DNA from: Paenibacillus terrigena DSM 21567
GTDB lineage: Bacteria; Bacillota; Bacilli; Paenibacillales; Paenibacillaceae
Length of the DNA stretch: 64,000 nt
NCBI RefSeq assembly: GCF_000374845.1
Contig: NZ_KB895413.1
Span: 558,001 to 622,000 of the forward strand
Reading direction: 5' to 3'
Shown: in pieces, positions 51,851 through 60,778 of the stretch
How positions within the stretch are numbered: position 1 is the stretch's first letter
How the letters are laid out: the number at the start of each line of letters is the position of its first letter
The notes under the pieces: generated by a model
Told to the model about the DNA's origin: nothing
The model's database searches: none
What the model saw: the letters and a program-made list of their open reading frames with translations, nothing else
Translations under genes and position numbers: made by a program

Positions 51851-52060
51851 AATGATCTCTGGACCGAAGATATTGTTGCTACATTCATCCTCCATCTCAT
51901 CCCTCAGCAGAAGGAAATAGTCCTCGATCTGATCAAAGAGTTCCGCCGAAAGTACTTCGTACATGCTTCTGGAAATGAAAATTGACCCCTCGAAAGGGGT
52001 CTTGTTACAGATGAGAGATTCGGTTAGACCATTTTCAACCATCTCGAAATCAAGGTAGGA
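51850..52060 (-). pseudogene. Possible gene fragment read into a family A element
   Basis: A minus-strand frame (LIALHPLESYLDFEMVENGL and on) is open from 52132 to 51776, but its 5' end lies in a terminator and its 3' 20 codons are family A sequence. A ribosome site is not evident. It may be the middle of a lost gene. Confidence 0.25.
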
Positions 52061-52096
52061 TTCAAGTGGGTGAAGAGCAATAAGTGAAGGATGGCA

Positions 52097-52133
52097 TAAA
52101 AAATGATGACCCCCGTCGATTTCAGAGGTCATC
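52097..52133 (-). terminator. Terminator of the L,D-transpeptidase gene
   Basis: GATGACC (52105-52111) pairs with GGTCATC (52127-52133); the minus strand then has six Ts. Confidence 0.7.
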
Positions 52134-52152
52134 TCTTTATTTATGCAGTGTA

Positions 52153-52653
52153 TTATTTCTGAATGAGAACCAGCGTATTGACTTTGATCTTATCGTACAG
52201 CCAACGGATATCTTTGTTATGCATCCGGATACAGCCTGCGGATACATATTTGCCAATGGAGGATTCATTGTTGTTGCCATGGATGCCATACGCATACGAC
52301 GTGTGCCCGTTTTTCTTCACTTCCAAGCCTAGCCAGCGGTCTCCGAGGGGATTCTTCGGATCACCGCCTTTGATTTTATCTTTGTAGTAAGGCCTGTTTT
52401 TGATTTTCTCTTGAATTGGGAAGAGTCCTTCAGGCGTGTACGATGACTTCTTGCCTGTTGCTACAGAGAAGGATTTGATGGCTTTCCCCTTTTCGAAGTA
52501 CGTCAACTTGTTCGTCGACTTATCAATGACTATGAATTGGGTGTATTCCGCATACTTGCTGTTCAGCTTGGCGGCTTCCGCATGACTAGACGCAGGAAAA
52601 AAGATGATCCACAGCAAGGTAAAAAGAATACCGGTAACGAACAACTTCTTCAA
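52153..52653 (-). CDS. Secreted L,D-transpeptidase (YkuD family)
   Basis: 166 residues. Signal peptide (residues 1-27, ending SHAEA). The YkuD motif is intact: HGNNNESSIG (H125) and SAGCIRMHN (nucleophile C141). Such enzymes cross-link peptidoglycan peptides or modify the cell wall. It has no LysM. TTG start with GAGAGGTG upstream. Own terminator. Confidence 0.9.
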   Translation of the reverse strand: MKKLFVTGILFTLLWIIFFPASSHAEAAKLNSKYAEYTQFIVIDKSTNKLTYFEKGKAIKSFSVATGKKSSYTPEGLFPIQEKIKNRPYYKDKIKGGDPKNPLGDRWLGLEVKKNGHTSYAYGIHGNNNESSIGKYVSAGCIRMHNKDIRWLYDKIKVNTLVLIQK

Positions 52654-52816
52654 CCAAGTTCACCTCTCCGAATGGTGTTATGCACCATTCATTCTATGAG
52701 GTCAACGATCAATTATTGTATGTCCCCGTAAATAATAACGAATGCGTCGAGCGAACATTATAATTAAATCATTGGCTCTTAATTGCTGGGTCATAGATTT
52801 AACAATAAGAACAAAT

Positions 52817-52852
52817 AAAAGGTGACCCTAGAAAACATCAAAGGTCACCTTT
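52817..52852. terminator. Bidirectional terminator hairpin
   Basis: AAAAGGTGACC pairs exactly with GGTCACCTTTT; it serves at least the minus-strand small gene that ends at 52862. Confidence 0.7.
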
Positions 52853-52861
52853 TGTGAAATT

Positions 52862-53047
52862 TTAAACTTTATAACTCAGCTTAAAAGCCTTATCCACCAA
52901 AGGTCTTGTAACAAAATTATAAACAACAACAGAAATTATTAAACCTATACCAAGACTCCTAATATTGGTGCAAATAAGATAAAAAATTAGAAGCATTACT
53001 ACTAAATCAACTATATAATATCCAATTTTTTTCTTTTCAATTGTCAT
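52862..53047 (-). CDS. Small two-helix membrane protein
   Basis: 61 residues. Two hydrophobic helices (IVDLVVMLLIFYLICTN; GIGLIISVVVYNFV) flanked by basic residues (EKKKIG, KAFKLSYK). The ATG at 53047 has AAGGTG upstream. Ends at a strong terminator. Unknown function. Confidence 0.6.
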   Translation of the reverse strand: MTIEKKKIGYYIVDLVVMLLIFYLICTNIRSLGIGLIISVVVYNFVTRPLVDKAFKLSYKV

Positions 53048-53288
53048 TCTGTTCACCTTATCTTAAGTTTTTTATAATCAGCATTGCTGGCTTAAAGTCC
53101 TGTTTAATAATTGACTAACAATCTTTATTTATGAATAAGGAAATAAATAAAAAAATTCCCTAACCAAAGATTAACCACTCTCTTTATCGATCAGATAGCC
53201 GTTATTGGTGGGTGGATTACATACGATAGTGAAATTCGTATCCAGAAGGTATTAAATAACCAATTTGGATTAAATATGGGGTGATTCG

Positions 53289-53759
53289 ATGTATACTTTG
53301 CGTGAACTGAAAACCTGTGATCTATCCAGTATCTGTTCCTTTCCTCAAACCGAGGAGGAAATGATATTTTCGTTCCCAAGAGCGGTGTTTCCATTAACAC
53401 CGGATCAGATTATCGAAACAATCGGAAGCAGATTAAAGCCAACCGTCGTATTACATAATGATAATGTCGTTGGTTTTGCATGTCTCTATGACATTCAAGA
53501 GAATACATGCTCCCTGGGTAATGTAATTGTATCGTCGGAATATCGGGGAATAGGAGTCTCTGAATTTCTTCTTCAAGCATTATCAACAATTGCAAAGGAA
53601 GCGTTTAAAGTAGATACTTTACAGTTGATATGTCAAAATACTAACACACGTGGTCTAATTTTCTATAAAAAACAAGGTTTTAACCCAGTTGAACTATTCT
53701 GGGATCGGAGACAATCAGACGAATATGTAGTAGGAATTCGTATGCAAAAGTCATTGTGA
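53289..53759 (+). CDS. GNAT N-acetyltransferase
   Basis: 156 residues. Motif A is VSSEYRGIGVSEFLLQAL (acetyl-CoA pyrophosphate loop), preceded by VVGFACLYDI and followed by NTRGLIFYKKQGF. Ribosome site GGGGTGATTCG. Acceptor unknown. A 230-base stretch before it shows no gene or clear repeat. Confidence 0.88.
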   Translation: MYTLRELKTCDLSSICSFPQTEEEMIFSFPRAVFPLTPDQIIETIGSRLKPTVVLHNDNVVGFACLYDIQENTCSLGNVIVSSEYRGIGVSEFLLQALSTIAKEAFKVDTLQLICQNTNTRGLIFYKKQGFNPVELFWDRRQSDEYVVGIRMQKSL

Positions 53760-53924
53760 TTATGAACTATCTGGTATATTTGGTTCAGCTTTAGTAGGCT
53801 CTCGTCATGTTATGATGATTCAACTCGCGGCAGAGAAGTTCAACAATATCCCTGATGAGGTGGAGAAAATATCACTAAAACTGGTATAATTTAGTTGACG
53901 TGGATGTATAAAGGAGTAGGTTTT

Positions 53925-54799
53925 ATGATATCGGATACTATAAAGAACCAAGTTTTTGCCCAACTCGGTTGTCAGTCATCAGATGCTAAACTCCTTGGAG
54001 GATACAACAGTAATGTTTTCGAGGTTAATATAGGTGTAGATATTGTAGTCAAAATTCTGGACAGATCTGTTACTGCCGTTACGAGTCTTTTATCTGAAAT
54101 TGAATGGTTAGAGTATATACATGCACATGGACTTAATGTGGTAAAGCCATTACGCCTATACGCAGATAAATACATTCATCACATATCAGACGATTTTTAT
54201 TTTGTCATATTTGAAAAGGTTAACGGTGTGCACGTTGGTCCTCAAGACAACAAAGTTTGGAATAAAAAGCTATTTGAAAAATGGGGAGAGACCATGGGAA
54301 GGGTTCACTCACTTGCAAAAAGTTATAGAGCAAAAAACGAGCGTCCTCATTGGTTTCAAAACAATCTGTTTTATGAAGCAGCGCAACCCAAGATAATTTT
54401 GGATTGATCCATGGTGATCTCCATCATCACAATTTTATTCTTAGTGGCAACGAGTTAACACTTATTGATTTTGGTGATAGTGAGTACCATTGGTTCGCTT
54501 ATGATATAGCCGTTGCGATCTACCATGTTGCACAAGCCGAACAGATGCGACCAGATAGGCAGGAGTTCATCAAATCCTTTTTCAACTCTTTTATGAGCGG
54601 ATATTCTCGCGGCAATTCAGTCACTGAGTTCATTTCACAAATTGATTATTTTATTGACTATAGGCATCTATTCTCATATACGTATCACTCACTTTACTCG
54701 GATAAGAGCCAATTGACAGAGCAACAGCTAAAGTATCTTGATGAAATGCGATTATCCCTAATCAAGGAGTCATCATTTTTAGGGTTTTCGTTGTTATGA
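53925..54799 (+). pseudogene. APH-fold phosphotransferase gene split by frameshift
   Basis: Frame 1 (53925-54407) encodes the N-lobe (DIVVKILDRSVTAVTS; EKVNGVHVG; WGETMGRVHSLAKSY) and stops at ILD. Frame 2 continues LIHGDLHHHNFILSGNELTL then DFGDSEYHWFAYDIAVAIYH with intact catalytic residues to 54799. Compared with family members about 25 residues around the junction are missing as well. A small deletion with frameshift is likely. Ribosome site AAAGGAG before the ATG at 53925. Confidence 0.75.
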
Positions 54800-54802
54800 T
54801 AA

Positions 54803-54838
54803 TGAGCTGACGCTCAACGAGGGAATACGAGATTAAAA
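54803..54838 (+). repeat. Family A left half, degenerate
   Basis: GCTCAACGAGGGAATACGAG plus ATTAAAA, just after the split kinase. Confidence 0.4.
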
Positions 54839-54877
54839 CGACAACATTTCATACATAATGACTCAAGGAGGATTAAA

Positions 54878-55507
54878 ATGAAATTTTTTTTATCATCATC
54901 ATTTAATTTTGGAACTGAAGAATTAAGATTGAAAGAAATGACAGAAAGTGGAAATAATCATGTTGCTTTTATACACAATGCACTAGACTTTGCTACTGAT
55001 TTGGAAAGAAGGAATAAAAGTGATGCAATGAACATTTCTGATCTTGAGAGATTGGGTTTTAATGTAGATATTTTAGACTTAAAACAGTATTTTAATAACT
55101 CAAAAGAACTGGAAGAAAAACTCGAACATTACGATGTTATATGGGTTAGAGGCGGCAATACATTCGTTCTGGCACAAGCCATGAAATTGAGTGGTTTTGA
55201 TGAGATTATTAAGAAATATCATAGAGACAGTAAAAATATTGTCTATGGGGGATACAGTGCAGGTATATGTATCCTAGGACCAACACTAAGGGGAATTCAC
55301 CTAGTAGATGACCCCAATCAGAAGCCGTACGGAGAACAACATCAAACCATTTGGGAAGGATTAAATATTTTGAATTATGCTATTGCCCCACATTATAAGT
55401 CGGACCATAAAGAATCTGAAGATATGGATAAAGCAGTTGAATATATGATCGATCATAAAATCCTTTTTAAAGCTTTGAGGGATGGAGAAGTCATTATTAT
55501 CGAATGA
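54878..55507 (+). CDS. Peptidase S51 family protein (PepE-like)
   Basis: 209 residues. Nucleophile elbow VYGGYSAGICILGPT (Ser near 127), preceded by VIWVRGGNTFVLAQAM. The fold is that of dipeptidase E/cyanophycinase, type-1 GATase-like. Candidate His in APHYKSDHKES. Ribosome site CAAGGAGG. Cytoplasmic. A family A left half follows. Confidence 0.87.
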   Translation: MKFFLSSSFNFGTEELRLKEMTESGNNHVAFIHNALDFATDLERRNKSDAMNISDLERLGFNVDILDLKQYFNNSKELEEKLEHYDVIWVRGGNTFVLAQAMKLSGFDEIIKKYHRDSKNIVYGGYSAGICILGPTLRGIHLVDDPNQKPYGEQHQTIWEGLNILNYAIAPHYKSDHKESEDMDKAVEYMIDHKILFKALRDGEVIIIE

Positions 55508-55518
55508 GTGTAGGGAAC

Positions 55519-55548
55519 AGGAAGACGGGACACGATAGTTAATTATCA
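55519..55548 (+). repeat. Family A left half
   Basis: AAGACGGGACACGATAGTTA followed by ATTATC; then AAGGAGCAAATCGCCGCGG resembles one hairpin arm. Confidence 0.5.
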
Positions 55549-55699
55549 AAACAAGGAGCAAATCGCCGCGGATATGTTATTTGATTCTACCGTTGATACA
55601 GAAATTCAACCACTGGTTTAGTTGTAAAATACACCTCAATACCATAGAAATTCAGTTACGATATAATCAACGTATACATTGATGGAGGTGTTCTAAGCC

Positions 55700-56458
55700 A
55701 TGCTAGAAGATGCTAATAATCTTGGTGAAAGAATCAGTCAGCTTCGTCGCAGCAAAAGTATCACACAAGAACAATTAGGGCTGATACTTAATATTTCTGC
55801 CCAAGCGGTTTCCAAATGGGAAAAAAGTGACTCCTTGCCCGACATTTCTCTTATAACGAAGTTGGCAGACGTTTTTGATTGCACAACAGACTATTTGCTC
55901 GGAAGACCTAGCAATTTGCAAGCCATGTTGCCTCAGATAAGAGTGGAACTTCGGAAGATGACCCAAGAACAGAAAATAAATTTTATGGGCGAGCTGATTG
56001 ATGCAGCATCTCACAATGAAATGACGCCTGCATCACACCCCGCACTAACTCAAATCCAACTAGGTCCAACTGGATTGGGTCTGTGGGCAAAAGATAGATT
56101 AGTTTGTATTGCTACTTCACTTTTTTTAAACGAAGCTACTGAATCAATGCATGAATCAGTAGAATTTCCAATGAATATTTTACCTGCGAGTATAATTACA
56201 GTTCTATATGAGCTGTTGCTTAATAATGAAAACTTACAGCCAGACTTCACTCCAATTGAAGATTCGATACTTCGCTCACGACTACCCACGGACATGAATT
56301 TTGACAAAGTAATCATAGATTGTATTGAACTCGGTTTTGTGGATAGAGTCCGAGGTGGGTATAGACTTAATGTTAAAGGTGATATTGCAACACGCTTGTT
56401 TTCAATCGTACATCGGGTTGTAAGTAAGCCTGATTCGTTTTCTTTTAGTTTTTCGTAA
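55700..56458 (+). CDS. XRE-family regulator with C-terminal domain
   Basis: 252 residues. HTH at 8-62 (LGERISQLRRSKSITQEQLG; AQAVSKWEKSDSLPDISLIT). A helical linker (MTQEQKINFMGELIDAAS) leads to a roughly 150-residue domain with no name I can give (VDRVRGGYRLNVKGDIATRL looks like a second winged helix). Ribosome site GGAGGTG. Target unknown. Confidence 0.85.
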   Translation: MLEDANNLGERISQLRRSKSITQEQLGLILNISAQAVSKWEKSDSLPDISLITKLADVFDCTTDYLLGRPSNLQAMLPQIRVELRKMTQEQKINFMGELIDAASHNEMTPASHPALTQIQLGPTGLGLWAKDRLVCIATSLFLNEATESMHESVEFPMNILPASIITVLYELLLNNENLQPDFTPIEDSILRSRLPTDMNFDKVIIDCIELGFVDRVRGGYRLNVKGDIATRLFSIVHRVVSKPDSFSFSFS

Positions 56459-56517
56459 AATTAGTGTTCATCGGTGTCGCTTTACCTTATACATGATAAT
56501 TAAATACTTAATTAGCA

Positions 56518-56572
56518 TTGGGCTGTCGGCATGGTTCGGCAGCCTATTGCTTTAACGGACAGAATTCTTCGA
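56518..56572 (+). repeat. Family A repeat, hairpin plus right half
   Basis: GGGCTGTCGGcatggttCGGCAGCCT then TTGCTTTAACGGACAGAATT. Confidence 0.58.
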
Positions 56573-56685
56573 GATCAAAATTTTTTTCTAAATACATGTC
56601 AAAAAGATTCTCCATATGAAGTGTTAGGATCATTGCAAGCTGAAGGCATTCAATGAGAAGCATCATGTATATCAGATGATATTGG

Positions 56686-56727
56686 AAAGCACCATCTCTG
56701 CCGTCTCGCGGTGAGGATGGTGCTTTT
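56686..56727. terminator. Hairpin terminator
   Basis: AGCACCATC...GATGGTGCT stem followed by TTT on the plus strand; lies 3' of the minus-strand small gene. Confidence 0.55.
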
Positions 56728-56748
56728 CGCACTCGAACGCGTACGCAA

Positions 56749-56931
56749 TCAATGATTAATGTCGCACTTGTTCATGATGAAAGAAATCTGATTCTCGAGT
56801 CGGTTGATCATTTCCTGCGATTCGGCATCTTCTGTACCCCGTCCACGAAGATCTGCGAGCTCTTGCTTGAGCTGATGCAGGTCATCGCCTGCGTTCGCGC
56901 AGTTGTAATGGCTCTCTAGATTATCGAGCAT
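56749..56931 (-). CDS. Small helical (coiled-coil-like) protein
   Basis: 60 residues: MLDNLESHYNCANAGDDLHQ then a heptad-like LKQELADLRGRG...MINRLENQISFIMNK. The ATG at 56931 follows TGGAGG; the longer frame (57027) has no such site. Unknown family. Confidence 0.6.
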   Translation of the reverse strand: MLDNLESHYNCANAGDDLHQLKQELADLRGRGTEDAESQEMINRLENQISFIMNKCDINH

Positions 56932-57050
56932 GTCGGATCCTCCATTCGGTAGTGGGTTTACTTCCCTATTATGGAGATTTTCGCTGAACTTATTCAGGGA
57001 CGTATAGATGTATTTGGACGACTGCATAGGGAAAGGGTGAGAAAGATGTT

Positions 57051-57782
57051 TTATTCGTTTACAAACTTGCTACCAGCAATGTTCTTACCGCGTGCAAGCC
57101 AGATCTTGAAGTTTGGATTTTTGTCGGGAATGACTTTCGCTTCCGTAGAAAAATATCTCATTGTATAACCGCACCGACGATACGGACTTGTATTTGCTGC
57201 GGCGCCATGTATAATACGCGAGTCGTGTAGCGAACATTCGCCCGGTTCAAGCTCGAAGTATACTGATTTGGAATCGTCGATATTTTTAATCTGGGTACTA
57301 AAAATATTACTATCCTCGCTCACCTTTTCGTATTCTGAAAAACCGCCTTTGTGAGTCCCAGGGATGACTCGCATACATCCGTTTTCTTTATTGCTTCGGT
57401 CAATCGCAAGCCAAACGGTAACGATGTTATCGAATCTGTCCAATCTGCCGTTCCAATAAGCTGAATCCTCATGCCAAGGTGTTTGCTTGCCTACAAAAGG
57501 CTCCTTAGCAATGAAGTGGCTTGACCACAATCCAATATTCGGACCGATTAACGGCTCTACTAAGTCCAGCACGTCATCATGAAGCAGAAACTTCAGAAGT
57601 CTCTCGTCACGAAAATGCGGCGTATCGAGCTCACTGTTCAGTTTCTTGCCTACCGCTGCCCATTGTTCCTCGAAAATGTTCGATAATTCTTGCATTTGTT
57701 CAGGTTTAAATAATTGTTTCTTGTACAGCAGATAACCATCTTCCTCGTAATATTTCACTTCTTCTTGTGTAAGCTTTACCAT
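57051..57782 (-). CDS. Phytanoyl-CoA dioxygenase (PhyH) family protein
   Basis: 243 residues. Fe(II) ligands H104-x-D106 (PWHEDSAYWNG) and H192 (RIIHGAAANTSPYRR), with Arg near 202-203 for 2-oxoglutarate. It is likely a Fe/2OG hydroxylase of a small metabolite. The ATG at 57782 has AGAAAGGAT upstream. It diverges from an AraC-cupin regulator (57940) that probably controls it. Confidence 0.88.
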   Translation of the reverse strand: MVKLTQEEVKYYEEDGYLLYKKQLFKPEQMQELSNIFEEQWAAVGKKLNSELDTPHFRDERLLKFLLHDDVLDLVEPLIGPNIGLWSSHFIAKEPFVGKQTPWHEDSAYWNGRLDRFDNIVTVWLAIDRSNKENGCMRVIPGTHKGGFSEYEKVSEDSNIFSTQIKNIDDSKSVYFELEPGECSLHDSRIIHGAAANTSPYRRCGYTMRYFSTEAKVIPDKNPNFKIWLARGKNIAGSKFVNE

Positions 57783-57939
57783 GGGTATCATATCCTTTCT
57801 GACATTGTCAGTGATGTTTATCATAGGCCTATCATAACGATTCAACTGTCATTAGGACTACACTTAGCATCGGTAAAAGTATGCATATCTTCAGATGTTC
57901 TGATAAAGTAAGAATCAAATCAGGAAAGGAGCAGTCATC

Positions 57940-58797
57940 TTGAATTCGAATCTTACCCCGGAACGATTGATGAATGAGAACTATTTGACGGTCTCATCCC
58001 CGTTTCGAATATTTCAGCATACAATTACCCGAGATATCGATACACATTGGCATGAGTTTTTCGAAATTGCTTTCGTCGTTTCCGGTACAGGCATGCATTT
58101 ATTAAATGGTGAGAAGATGCCTTTACAGCGAGGCATGATGTTCCTTCTCACACCTGCTGATTTTCACAAAATAATCCCGGATTTCGGTGAAACGATCTGT
58201 TTATATGATCTTATTTTTGAAGAGCGATTTATTCGTTACGAGGTGCTGGAAATGATCTTTCGTGCGGAAACGCAGTATATGCATATTTTTCCTGATGAGA
58301 TTTCAAGTCAAATTGAGAGGGAGTGCAATAGAATTTGGGAGGAATCGGCTCAGACGGACTTCGGATCAGAATTAGTCATTCAAGGTGCATTAGAGCGAAT
58401 GATCATTGACCTTAGCCGCGCGTGCAGCACACGCTCCAATACAGGCGACATATTACGCAACGACTCCATGCCAATGCATCCTTCAATTCGAAGGGCGCTT
58501 GTTTATATGCACCACCACTTCAGAGAACAGCTAACTTTGCGTGAAGTAGCGGCTCATTCAGGCCTTTCCGTCAACTATTTTAGTGAATGCTTCCATCAGC
58601 AAACCGGCATTTCATACCAGATTTATCTACAGAAGCTAAGACTCCAATTTGCCTGCTCACTTCTTCGTTCTACCCACCTAACAGTAACCGAGATTTGCCA
58701 TGCATCTGGCTTTAACACAGTGCCTCACTTTGAAAGGGCATTCAAGCAACGATACAGTTGTACACCAAGTGCATATCGAAAGGATTTTGTGCACTAA
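57940..58797 (+). CDS. AraC-family regulator with N-terminal cupin
   Basis: 285 residues. Cupin segment with THWHEFFEIAFVVSGTGMHL, then double HTH (LREVAAHSGLSVNYFSECFH; VTEICHASGFNTVPHFERAF). TTG start with GGAAAGGAG. Divergent from the PhyH gene at about 160 bases, so it likely senses the enzyme's substrate or product. Confidence 0.88.
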   Translation: MNSNLTPERLMNENYLTVSSPFRIFQHTITRDIDTHWHEFFEIAFVVSGTGMHLLNGEKMPLQRGMMFLLTPADFHKIIPDFGETICLYDLIFEERFIRYEVLEMIFRAETQYMHIFPDEISSQIERECNRIWEESAQTDFGSELVIQGALERMIIDLSRACSTRSNTGDILRNDSMPMHPSIRRALVYMHHHFREQLTLREVAAHSGLSVNYFSECFHQQTGISYQIYLQKLRLQFACSLLRSTHLTVTEICHASGFNTVPHFERAFKQRYSCTPSAYRKDFVH

Positions 58798-58958
58798 GGT
58801 CAATAGCAGGTTAGCAAATAGCTTGTTAATTTTTAAAACATAATGGACATAATCGAAGGTGCTATACTGAAAAATGAGTAGCAAATAACCCTTCCTGCGG
58901 TTGTTGGGAGGAATTCCTGAGAAGTTGAGAATTTCTATGCGTGAGCATGGCGTTCTCA

Positions 58959-58988
58959 TAATACGAATGGGCAGGATAGCTAAATAAT
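58959..58988 (+). repeat. Family A right half, last copy
   Basis: ATACGAATGGGCAGGATAGC plus TAAATAA. The first family B remnant starts at its edge. Confidence 0.5.
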
Positions 58989-59046
58989 TTCACGAATACT
59001 CTACTATGGGATTATTTACGAAGTTCGTGATTTAGACGTTAGACGC
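58988..59046 (+). repeat. Family B remnant at the head of the cassette run
   Basis: TCACGAA (58990-58996) and TTCGTGA (59024-59030) form a stem; then GTTAGAC (59038-59044), an exact GTTRRRY match. The 3' part matches the end of the copy at 61287 (GTTCGT...CGTTAnACGCAATT). Confidence 0.6.
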
Positions 59047-59095
59047 AATTAATGAATTACAAATTCGCAAAACCATAAACCAAAGGAGTTCTACT

Positions 59096-59617
59096 ATGTC
59101 CATAGTTATTCGAACCGAAAGAAAAGAAGATTACAGTCAAGTTTGGGATGTTAATTTTCAGGCATTTGGTAATCGTGAAGATGAAGCAAAATTAGTTGAT
59201 CGAATTAGATTATCAGAATATTTTATTCCAAACCTATCGATAGTCGCTGAAATTAACAATGAAATTATAGGTCATATTTTGCTGAGTAAGGCTGAAGTAT
59301 TTGATACTGATATGGTTCATGAAGTCATTGTGTTAGCCCCCATTGCTGTTAAACCTGGTCATCAAAATCAAGGGATTGGAAAGCAATTAATATTGGAAGC
59401 ATTTAACCGATGTAAGGATATGGGGTATTTTATTGTAATGCTGATAGGGCATCCAACTTATTATCCTAAATTCGAATTTAAACAGGCAAGACAGTTTGGA
59501 CTTGAATTAACGCAATTCGAGGTATCGGATGATGTATTTATGGTTTGTGAACTTAAAAGTAATGAGTTAAGCAAAATTAAAGGTGAGCTTAAATATCCAA
59601 AAGCATTTTTGGGGTAA
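59096..59617 (+). CDS. GNAT N-acetyltransferase (YhbS-like), cassette 1
   Basis: 173 residues. VLAPIAVKPGHQNQGIGKQL carries the acetyl-CoA loop; VMLIGHPTYYPKFEFKQARQ is typical of the YhbS branch. Ribosome site AAAGGAG. It starts about 50 bases after one family B end and stops 20 bases before the next element. Confidence 0.88.
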   Translation: MSIVIRTERKEDYSQVWDVNFQAFGNREDEAKLVDRIRLSEYFIPNLSIVAEINNEIIGHILLSKAEVFDTDMVHEVIVLAPIAVKPGHQNQGIGKQLILEAFNRCKDMGYFIVMLIGHPTYYPKFEFKQARQFGLELTQFEVSDDVFMVCELKSNELSKIKGELKYPKAFLG

Positions 59618-59637
59618 CTTTAAGAGGGCATTAACTT

Positions 59638-59806
59638 CATCTAACACTGCTTTCACGCTGCGGAGCCTTACGGCTCCTTGGTCCGCCCGAGGAATATCGA
59701 GGAAGCGGATCCAGGCGGACGATCCTGCGAGGCAAAGTGGCGGAGCCACCCGGCGACTCCGTCGCCTTAAGCCTCTCGGGTTCGTGAATAAAGAAACGTT
59801 ATGCGA
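59638..59806 (+). repeat. Family B element 1 (attC-like)
   Basis: Left end ATCTAAC (59639-59645, fits RYYYAAC), right end GTTATGC (59798-59804). Inner stem TTTCACG/CGTGAAT; further hairpins CGGAGCC-tta-CGGCTCC, GTCCGCC/GGCGGAC, GTGGC-gga-GCCAC, GGCGAC-tcc-GTCGCC. About 169 bases, GC-rich in AT-rich surroundings. Confidence 0.7.
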
Positions 59807-59835
59807 AATATGACAAATAGAAAGAAGCGATTATC

Positions 59836-60576
59836 TTGAATGAAATAATGCAATTAATAGAAAAGCTCTCTTGGGATGCTCCGGATGAAGAAAAATCAAA
59901 TGCTAAGATACAACTAAAAAAGATTAATGATAAAGATCTTCATTTTTTAGTACAGCCTTTAACTCAAGGACATTGGGATGGAGCTGCAGAAGTAATCGTT
60001 AGCTTAGGCTATCCAAGGGTACAGACTATACTTCCAGGATTACTTGAATGGATACAAGATTTGAACTGGCCAGGTGCCATGGTAATTGCAGACTTTTTAA
60101 AAACAATTGGCAGTCCACTAATTCCTTTTATAAGAGATGTTTTGCAACAACATTCAGACGATGATATTTGGATAGGATGGATATTTTCTCAAATAATTAA
60201 TGAATGGTCTACAGAATATATAACTCAATTAAAAGAAGAATTAATTCTGATTTCACAAAGAAGAGATAATGATATCGAAGCATCGAGATTATTATTGAAT
60301 CACAGGATACTATCAAAACAAGAAATATTAGCGAAATTAGAAGAGAAGAAAAACAATACGGAACTAGAACTTCACGTACTTATTGAACAGTATCCAAATG
60401 TAGATTGCGAAAATCTTAATCGTGAATTTTGTGATCTTATTTTCAAACCAAATTTATCTAAAGATTTTTATGAGCGCAATGCAGAACAATTTTCTTTTTG
60501 CAATAAGACATCCTATCTGAGAGTGTATTTGGATGATATTGATAGTTTTGTCGAGGAAGTGTCATACTTCGCATAA
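59836..60576 (+). CDS. HEAT-like DUF5071 protein, cassette 2
   Basis: 246 residues, all alpha-helical. MNEIMQLIEKLSWDAPDEEK and LNWPGAMVIADFLKTIGSPL fit DUF5071, an immunity-protein-like family. The TTG start has a weak ribosome site (AAGAAG). Its TAA stop lies inside GCATAAC, the left end of the next family B element. Second half of the protein is not covered by DUF5071 and is Glu/Lys rich. Confidence 0.75.
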   Translation: MNEIMQLIEKLSWDAPDEEKSNAKIQLKKINDKDLHFLVQPLTQGHWDGAAEVIVSLGYPRVQTILPGLLEWIQDLNWPGAMVIADFLKTIGSPLIPFIRDVLQQHSDDDIWIGWIFSQIINEWSTEYITQLKEELILISQRRDNDIEASRLLLNHRILSKQEILAKLEEKKNNTELELHVLIEQYPNVDCENLNREFCDLIFKPNLSKDFYERNAEQFSFCNKTSYLRVYLDDIDSFVEEVSYFA

Positions 60577-60734
60577 CACCATATCTACACTGCGTCGCTA
60601 TTCTCCTTGGTCTGCCGAGGATTTTTCGAGGAAGAGGAATCAGCAGACAACCCTGCAAGGCAAAGTGGCGAAGCCGCCCAGTCGCTGTCGCTCCTTTAAG
60701 CCTTTCGGGTCGTAGATACAAGAACGTTATACGC
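60571..60734 (+). repeat. Family B element 2 (attC-like)
   Basis: Left end GCATAAC (60571-60577), right end GTTATAC (60726-60732). Inner stem TATCTAC/GTAGATA, a compensatory change from element 1. TCTGC...GCAGA, GGCGAAGCCGCC and CGCTGTCG hairpins inside. Confidence 0.7.
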
Positions 60735-60778
60735 ATTACCTAGAAACCAATATTAGTAACTCGAAGGAGGAAGTAGCC

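Noticed and set aside
199-58988. Treating all family A copies as ordinary Rho-independent terminators
   Set aside because: Many copies have only a left or right half with no hairpin, some lack a T run, and the flanking CTAACGGG/TAACGGGCAG blocks are conserved beyond what a terminator needs. Some hairpins may still terminate transcription.
199-58988. Family A as a CRISPR array
   Set aside because: Spacing is irregular (hundreds to thousands of bases), copies differ, and the intervals hold genes; no cas gene is present.
59599-59749. Short ORFs on both strands across family B elements
   Set aside because: They arise from GC-rich palindromic repeat sequence; similar frames occur in each element and none has a ribosome site.
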